64,000 nucleotides of DNA from Castanea sativa. Taxonomy: Eukaryota; Streptophyta; Magnoliopsida; Fagales; Fagaceae. The position numbers and the translations under genes were made by a program. How positions within the stretch are numbered: the first letter of the stretch is position 1; the number at the start of each line of letters is the position of its first letter. Of the stretch, positions 56,880 to 64,000 are shown piece after piece. Location of the stretch: contig NC_134013.1 in the NCBI RefSeq assembly GCF_040712315.1, positions 41,712,001 to 41,776,000 on the forward strand. Direction: 5' to 3'. The notes beneath the pieces were generated by a model, which did no database searches, was not told the DNA's origin, and saw only the letters and a program-made list of their open reading frames with translations.

Positions 56880-57590
56880 GATGAGATTTTCAAGATTCAA
56901 TTTGGCCATGCTCGTTTAATCTCACCCGGATTCAATTCGGCCATGATCGTTTAATCCTACCTATCTTTTTGAGGTTCAATTCAACCGTGCTCATTTGATC
57001 TCACGCATATTCAATTCAACCATGCTCATTTAATCCTGTCTATCTTTTCGAGATTCAATTCATCCGTGCTCGTTTAATCTCATGTGGATTCAATTCGGCC
57101 GTGATCGTTTAATCCTATCTATCTTTTTGAGATTCAATTCGAACATGGTTATTAAATCTCACGCGGATTCAATTCGACGATGATTGTTTAATCCTATCCA
57201 TCTTTTCAAGATTCAATTCAACCGTGCTCGTTTAATCTCATGCGAATTCAATTTGGCCATGACTATTTAATCCTATCCATCATTTTGAGATTCAATTTGA
57301 CTATGCTCGTTTAATCTCACGTGGATTCAATTTAGCCATGATCGGTTAATCTATCTACCTTTTCGAGATTCAATTCGATCGTGCCCATTTAATCTCACAC
57401 AGATTCAATTCGGCCATGATCGTTTAATCCTATCTACCTTTTCTAGATTCAATTCAACCATGCTCGTTTAATCTCATGTGGATTCAATTTGGCCATGATC
57501 GTTTAATCCTATCCATCTTTTCGAGGTTCAATTTGACTGTGCTCATTTAATCTCACACAGATTCAACTTAGCCATGAACGTTAATCCTAC
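56880..57590. repeat. 79-bp tandem repeat built from two ~40-bp halves
   Basis: About nine units. Each contains GAGATTCAATTCGACCGTGC / TCGTTTAATCTCACGCG and GATTCAATTCGGCCATGATC / GTTTAATCCTATC. The two halves share GATTCAATTCG...TCGTTTAATC, so the repeat is a dimer of an older 40-bp unit. It follows directly on the Gypsy-C gag end. Confidence 0.9.
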
Positions 57591-59180
57591 ATTTCTCGAG
57601 AACTACTCTCATTTAAAATTGCATTGTTCCCACATTTTCAAATCTCCCAAAATTTTTGATGCGAACCTCAATCGACACGCTTTAAGACCCAACAAAAATA
57701 TTGGAATACTTGCCCAGAAAATCTAAAATTCAGATTTATGATAGAAACCCTGACCCAACGTTTATAATCGAAACGCGAACCAAAGGTATAAGTTGACCTT
57801 GACCCAATGATTATAAAGAATCACAAACCAAAGGTATAAAGTTTTGAATGCCACAAGGAAGAATCCCTGATAAGTTCACAGTTCTTGAAGAACCAAAAGA
57901 AGAGCAAAGCCTCACCTTTTCTGATTTTTATTCAATAATATTATAAAAAAACGTTTACAAACTTCAGAGCCTATTTAAGGGCTCCATAAAACTTGACAGA
58001 CAAGAAAATATATTCTAAAATAACTCCTAATTGATACCTTACCATATTAGGAATCACATTTGACCTAAAAAGCATTAAATGCACCTAAAAACAAGGAAAA
58101 TACCTAAAAAACGTACTAAATAATAAAACCCTAAATAAAAGTTGATTTGGTCTAAAATTAGTAGATCCAAAATAGGAAAAAATCTGTCTTAACTGATATA
58201 GAGCTGGAAAGTCAATCAGTCATTAATTCATGCCATAAACCACTCGCAATTAAGCCAGATCAGCCCTAAATAGCTTGAATTAAATTTATTACGTTTTCAG
58301 CTTCCTTTGAGCCAAGCTTGGAATGTCCTGCGTTAGAATCAGCCCAAATCTCTTGAATCAGCCCATTAAGTGCTTCTTTAATCTTCGTGGATCTTGCTCT
58401 TGTAATAGGCCCAACAAGAACATGTAACGGATCCTTGAATGCTTGTTGATTCTCATCAATTTTCCATCTTTGTCATGCATAGTCTCTCATATTTACCTAT
58501 CTTTTCTTTTAATTTTGTCAGTGTTTCACGTGCTCTCATAGCATCCAACATATGCAAGCTCGCCTATGCTACCTAAACATGTGAACATATATATTTTCCA
58601 ACATCATCATGGCATAAAAAAATAGAAAAAACACATTTATGCAAAAAAAAATAAATAAATACTAGCATGCTTTCCTAATTACTTGTGCTACTAACATACT
58701 TGCAGAAAATAAAAAGAAAGAGAAAATAGACACTGCCCTCAAGTGCAGAACTGGAGACTGAAGCTAAAAGCTGGACCCGCTAGACTATGACTTGCTCCAA
58801 TGAACTTTTTAGAAGTGAGAATTTAGAAAAATAGAAGTGAAATGGTCAAAATAAGGCTTTGGGGCCCATTTATAGGGCCTTGTATGGCCTAGGCCGCGTA
58901 GCACACCTTGAAGGGCCATCGGGTTTGCTTGACGCACCTACAAGGGCCGCCGGTCAGTGTTGACTGGTTGACCTTTGACCAAAAAAAAAACGAAAAAGAG
59001 TTTCTTGCCTAGTTTTGAGGACCAAGTCAGAGAATTTTTCCGGATTGATTGCAGCAGCTCAACCTTGTCAGGTAAAACCCATCTCAATCCATGAACAACA
59101 CAGTTTCTATATGAAATTTTGGAGCAATATTATGCGGGATCACGTTCTTTATCCGACACCTCTTCATGCATTAGAGCTAG
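57591..59180. other. Unassigned non-coding DNA, probably decayed retrotransposon
   Basis: No reading frame with recognisable content. A stretch at about 57880-58090 (TTATTCAATAATATTATAAAAA, then GAGCCTATTTAAGGGCTCC) looks like LTR or leader sequence, perhaps on the minus strand. A run of ten A at 58981-58990 follows TTGACCTTTGACC. The frame at 59015-59290 has no homologue I recognise. Confidence 0.4.
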
Positions 59181-59199
59181 CAGATAAAGAAGGGGCTGT
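59181..59199 (+). promoter_or_regulatory. Polypurine tract of a gypsy element
   Basis: CAGATAAAGAAGGGGCTGT lies immediately before a TGTAGACACC LTR start. Confidence 0.5.
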
Positions 59200-59354
59200 T
59201 GTAGACACCATATTTTGTCTGCCCTCGATTTGCATGCCGGACCCCAAAAATTCAAAAAAATTATCTTTCATCAAAATGGGTTGGGACTAGAGCCATTACT
59301 AAGATTATCAAATTCCCTTTCCAACGACTATTCATGGGTCGAAATAGAAGTTAA
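59200..59354 (+). mobile_element. Start of a gypsy 3' LTR, cut by a Copia-2 LTR
   Basis: TGTAGACACCATATTTTGTC is a Tat-type LTR start preceded by a purine tract. Beyond the first 20 bases it does not follow the Gypsy-C LTR at 21672, so it is a different family or a strongly diverged copy. Only 155 bases are visible before the Copia-2 insertion. Confidence 0.55.
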
Positions 59355-60768
59355 TGTTGGGGTTTATGCCCTAAAATCCAATTTATTGGCATGTTATAAA
59401 TAATTAAATTGTTTAATTATATGAAACTATTTATAAATGAACTAATGAGACATTATCTTAGTCCATGAGATGCATTGTATGTGATTTATGTGATTTAGTC
59501 ATAGAAGATGTAAATCACAAGTTCTTTGTAAACTCAGAAGTTTAGTTCGTAGTCGGTGATGAAATTGGGCGTTTCATCTGCGAAGACTATAACATATCAA
59601 CTAAGATGATTTGTCTTGATCATGGAAATAGAGATTTCTAGTTGGTATGTTGATATGTTTTAAGAGTTAAGACATATTGAACTGGACCGCTATGAGATTT
59701 ATTATTCTTCTGACGACTGTCAAGTGAATAATAAATTCACGACTTATATTTGCATGAACTCTTAATCCTGAGAGAATAATGGACATAATCATGAGATGTA
59801 GGTTACTTTGATATATCAGGAGTGAGATCTATTAGTAACGGTCAAAACCTCAGTATGTTGGGCAGCCACATTTAGTGTTGATGGAACATGTATTCTCAAG
59901 ATGGAATTCATAGTCTCTTAACGGAGATACAAAATATTCCCTTGAGAGTTTAATAGGTTTGGTTATTCAGAGAGTTGGGCCAAACCACTTTAGTAAGGAG
60001 TTACTAAAGTATATATTTATAGAATTGGATTTCATAAATATATAATGAATAACTTAAAGGATTAAACCGGGTACTCAAGGATAAGATGTAGTAATTTACA
60101 AAGTGGCAATCTACATTTATAACTTTGTTTTACAACGAATATTTTAATGAAGGGGTTGCATGTATAATAAAGTCTTGGGATATAATTTATAGATAAGGCC
60201 TAAAGTGCAACTATATTTATATAGTGATATTAAATATAGTTAATGGAAACTTTGTACTTGTCAAGAGTTGACTAAAAAGCTCAAGGCCCATTGGAGCTAG
60301 TGTCTTATTGGTCCTTTTTGGTCCCACTCCAAGCCACACACAAGAGCCCAATTGGAATGGCCCAAAAGGCTAACCCAATTAGATAATCAGTTATATATAA
60401 GGAGAGAAACATACAGAATTTTATTAAGGGTTTTCATGAGAAACTTTCATAAGTGTTTTCATACTACGAATGAAATGGTTTGTATGTGAGTGTTGGACAC
60501 TCTCCTATTCTCTCTTTGATGAAAACTGGTTGAGAGATCACACATCTTGGGCATTAAGTGGAATTGGAGTGAAGATTAAAAGTGTTCCCAAGTGCTTCTG
60601 ATCTTTGGTTTTGAATTTAATCGCACCAAGGTACGCTTTCTTTTTCTCTAATTCTGAAACTTATATAGTACATGTTATCAATTGCGAATGAAGTAGATCT
60701 GCAATTTTCCGCTGCGCATATTTTCTTATGAGATACAAACAAGTATTTTTCCATGCTTTTTTCCAACA
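59355..60768 (+). mobile_element. Copia-2 5' LTR (copy G)
   Basis: 1414 bp in plus orientation, TGTTGGGG to TTCCAACA, followed by a perfect iMet primer site and a leader, so it is the 5' LTR of an element that continues past the window. Confidence 0.92.
60392..60400 (+). promoter_or_regulatory. TATA box of Copia-2 LTR
   Basis: TATATATAA, about 370 bases from the LTR end. Other copies carry TATAAGGAG-like sequence at this point, so the box varies between copies. Confidence 0.6.
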
Positions 60769-60769
60769 A

Positions 60770-60781
60770 ATGGTATCAGAG
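60770..60781 (+). promoter_or_regulatory. Copia-2 primer binding site (tRNA-iMet), copy G
   Basis: TGGTATCAGAGC, exact match, one base after the LTR. Confidence 0.92.
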
Positions 60782-63250
60782 CGGCCTTCAATTCGAATTG
60801 TATAACATGTTTTGTAAGTTTTGGAGTTAGGGATAGTAGTTTCATGATGTTAGAAATTTATTTTCTGCATGGTTGTTGAAACCATGTTTTGATGAAAACT
60901 GATTTTGATGTTATGATGTTGTTTAAATTTTGAGTTTAAGTATGTTAAACTGATTTTTAAGGCTATAGCATCAATGATATTCCGTTTAGATATCAATTTG
61001 TGTCCATTATGTTCATATGATGGTTGTTTTGTTCATGAAAACGTTGAAAAACTGTCTTAGAAAAATTCTGGGAAATTCAAAATTTGTGATGCTCAATCGA
61101 TCAAGAATCTGTTGAGCATCGATCGAGCTGGCAAAAAGTTTTTCAATCGATTGAGGATCTATCGAGCTCTGTGGAATTTTTCTCGATCGATCGAGGATCT
61201 GTCGAGCATCGATTGAGCTTCGTAGAATTTTTCTTGATCAATCGTGAATTGGGTATTCAGAATTTTTCTAAGTGTTTTTCACATTTATAAAGAACAAAGA
61301 TGTGTGTGATGAGATTACACATGGTTCTAACTAGAAGACCTAATGAAATCAAAGATATTAGTTAAATAGAACTCTTAGTCCTAAATTTTTGGGACTTGTC
61401 TTTTAAGAAACATTCTAATGAGATTAGAATTGTTGTATGATTAAAAGTACTTAATTTATTTTAATTAGAAGTTTTAATGAGATTAAAGCTTAATTAAAAG
61501 GTATATAGTTTCTAATGAGATTAGAACTTTTCATTTAGGAAATTAAGGATAGAGTTCTATATAACTAATTTTTGATTCATTAGTGTTTAAGGAATCCTAA
61601 ATCGTTTAGGACTTCCATTTTAGCTAGTGATTCTAATGAGATTAGAGTCTTGAACAAGTGCAAGGTTATTAGTTGTGATGGGGTCACAATTATCTACGAA
61701 AAACCCAAATAACGAGTGGGAGTGCTTAAATAACCCTTTTGTTAAGTTTATTGTAATGTGAATAGATATCTCGTCTTGACTTCGAGTCTTGCATTCCATG
61801 TGGAGGGTATTTATTTCACGGATTACAAGGTTAAACTATAGTGACGTGACTTAGTAACACCACATCGAATTTAAACAATTAAACACATTTGATGTGTAGG
61901 GTTAAAATTGTGATTAGATCACAATGTTTTTAGGACAATCCACTTGTCTTAAAATTTCTAGTGGGAGAGAGATTCAAGGGTTGATTCTCACGGCCTCCAT
62001 TGCTGGTTTATAGTAGTGTGATTAGGCACCTCGCCTTGGCGTATATGCCTTGCTCCCTTCGGAGGATGTTTAATTCATGGTACTACAGGTTAAACTTCTT
62101 ATTGATAGATGAAGTGTGTTTTTACATTGAGAACGACCACGCTTCCGTGGAGTTACTTGATGACTCACATGGATTCTAGGCAATGGTGTACACTAGACTA
62201 ACTGTAATGTTAACCTCCCTTCGGAGCTATGTCATTATTACTTAGAGGCTAAAGGAAAAACGGCAAATTATTTTTGTTTGGTAAGAGTTACCATGATTGC
62301 ATTAATAATGAGAATAATTCTTGCCTGATCATAGTGATTGGTATGACCTCACTTCTGAGGAATATTAATTGCGGGATTAGGTTGTCGTTACACCTAGTAT
62401 AGTATGTTTTTTGGGTTCCTTACTATATGGTTATGGATGCAAAATATAATGTCCCTGTAATTATGTTCACAGTCTTAAAACAAAGTTGTCATAAATTTTG
62501 GTTCTCAAGCTACTGTTTTAATTGAATCACAATAAGTAAGAAATAATTTTGGACATGGTACTTAAAGGAGCTAAAGTACATAAATTTTATTTTGATTCAG
62601 CATTGTCATAATTTCCTTTGCATGATGCATTAATGGAAGATAGCTTATGATATGATCATACTCTCCATTGAAATGCTGAAATGTAACATTGGCTTCTATC
62701 TCAATTGTACTACAGCATGAGATGCAAGAGTTAGCACTAGACTTAGACTTTATATTAAGTCTAAATGAGAGTTTTGGTATTAATCATATTGAGTGCTAAG
62801 AAAAGCTTAAGGAGTTCCAATTCTATATCATTTTATGAAAATATTTTATTTTTAAAATGAATTGGAATTCTTGGATGTAGAGATTAAATATTAATCTCAT
62901 ATGGATATGATCCACAAGTCCTTGTTAGAATCATTTGATCAATTCATATTGTTTTGAAAATTATTTTCTTTTATACTATCTAAATTGTTGAGTGAGTTCT
63001 ACGCAAAGGAAGACATCCTAAAAGCTAAGGCTAGGATTAATATGATTTAATTCAAATTCTTAGCCTAGTCCGAAAGGTAAGGGTGGTAAGAAAAGGAATT
63101 AAGATACCAAACAGTTGGACAAGATAGTTGTCCTTGTAGTTGCCAAAAGGAAATTAGACTCAAAAGCATGACCAAAAGGAAATTGTTTCCCGTTTTGGTA
63201 AAGCTAAGCATTGTCCATGATTATTTTCTAGATGGAAATTTACATGTTTT
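60782..63250 (+). mobile_element. Copia-2 (copy G) leader and lost gag region
   Basis: Leader homologous to 7989-9125 and 42773-43666. It includes the blocks TTCAAGGGTTGATTCTCACGG and GGCACCTCGCC near 61970-62035. No intact gag is readable where one is expected (about 62500-63200). A GATCGATCGAG-rich repeat lies at 61083-61245. Confidence 0.65.
61083..61245. repeat. Three ~58-bp tandem units rich in GATCGATCGAG
   Basis: Three diverged copies of CAATCGATCGAGGATCTGTC, then GAGCATCGATCGAGCT and AATTTTTCT. Confidence 0.8.
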
Positions 63251-63259
63251 ACTTTTAAA

Positions 63260-63900
63260 GAGAAAGTTTTCATCCTTTAGCAATGTATGTTTTGGCACTT
63301 ATGTCTGGATCTTATTAATCTAAATGATATTCAAGATTGGTGAAAAATGGGCTTTTAGAACCATTGTTTTGTTATATTCCCAATCTATGAATTCTATTTA
63401 GAGGATAATATAATCTAGGGTTCCTTTATTGTAAAGGACTATAGTATCAATGACTTCCTTAAGTCATAGCATACACAAAGGAGGAATAAGACTCTTTTAG
63501 AAATGGTAAAGTACATGATTAGTATTTCTGTTTGCTTATTTCTTTTGGAGATATACTCTAATAATTACTATACATTTTCTAAAGTTGATTTCAAAAGTTT
63601 GTTCCTAGGACATTAGTCAAATTATGGATTGGGTGAAAACCTAGTATATGATACTTCCACTTTTGGGGATGTCCAGCACTTGTGCTAGAAAGGAAGTCTA
63701 ACAAATTGAAATCAAAAGAAAGAAAAATGTGTGTTTATGTTGGGTATCCGAAAGGAATTGGAGAAGAATTGTTTTGGTAGTCATAAAGAAGATAACGTGT
63801 TTGTAAAGTACAAATACAAAGTTTCTTGATGATGACTATGTGAATAATCTTAATGCAAAACATAGAATTGTTCTAGAAGGAAGATGTCAGAATTTGTTGT
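63260..63900 (+). pseudogene. Copia-2 (copy G) pre-integrase / integrase remnant
   Basis: Frame-broken text that aligns with the better copy at 38000-39420: a GAG-pre-integrase trace near 63285-63365 (VKNGLLEPL), LLEMVRSMIS near 63495-63525, GDVQHLC near 63670 (WGCPAHVL in the other copy) and FLDDDYVNN near 63820-63850. Most of the integrase core is missing and stops are frequent. The direction and 5' LTR fit one element running off the window's right edge. Confidence 0.6.
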
Positions 63901-64000
63901 AAGACAACTATAGAATACATTTAGAAAAGAGATGGTTATATTAGATACTCCACAAGGCATTATTCTAAATATATAGCTAATACACCGATACAATATCGTA

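Noticed and set aside
59015..59290. 91-codon plus-strand frame near the gypsy purine tract
   Set aside because: It overlaps the purine tract and LTR start; no recognisable domain, so left as non-coding.

Overview
The window looks like nuclear DNA of a flowering plant, probably a woody dicot (the lineage is a guess). I find no convincing host gene, no tRNA or rRNA gene, and no CRISPR or bacterial feature. Almost every base that can be assigned belongs to transposable elements nested inside one another: Ty3/gypsy elements of the Tat type (recognised by a second RNase H domain after the reverse transcriptase and RNase H), two Ty1/copia families, one hAT DNA transposon and a probable CACTA end fragment. 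Family names used here: Gypsy-A (two copies, A1 and A2), Gypsy-B, Gypsy-C (the oldest host element), Copia-1 and Copia-2.

Layout. 1-2753: 5' end of a minus-strand Copia-1 element whose LTR was split by a solo Copia-2 LTR. 2754-9125: a Copia-2 LTR and leader split by a hAT transposon that itself carries a solo Copia-2 LTR. 9126-10400: fragment of a Gypsy-C-type LTR and a CACTA-like end. 10401-21665: solo Copia-2 LTR carrying the complete plus-strand Gypsy-A1 element (11632-21476, 643-bp LTRs, target duplication ATATC). 21672-33511: Gypsy-C 5' LTR split by a solo Copia-2 LTR and by Gypsy-A2 on the minus strand. 33512 to about 57600: Gypsy-C leader, gag and a tandem repeat. This stretch is split by a solo Copia-2 LTR (35145-36546) and by a truncated minus-strand Copia-2 element (36846-56236). 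That Copia-2 element in turn carries a chimeric insertion (40281-42340) and a complete Gypsy-B element (43672-54232, 683-bp LTRs, target duplication GCTTG). 57600-59354: unassigned DNA and the start of another gypsy LTR. 59355-64000: a Copia-2 LTR followed by its decayed internal region.

How the genes work together. Gypsy-A and Gypsy-B are ambisense. Gag-pol runs on one strand. Between pol and the 3' LTR lies a four-exon gene on the opposite strand, with its own TATA box, three short GT-AG introns and intron phases (1,1,0) identical in both families. Its product has an N-terminal domain resembling the Pfam family 'putative gypsy type transposon' (PF04195, from memory), a basic middle and a coiled-coil C-terminus. 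The introns can survive retrotransposition because they are antisense to the genomic RNA. This architecture, seen in three separate insertions, is the most interesting biology in the window. A tandem repeat lies between pol and the antisense gene in every copy.

All large coding regions are broken. Many stops and lost catalytic residues are C-to-T or G-to-A changes, often in CG or CHG context, as expected for methylated, silenced elements. No element here appears autonomous now.
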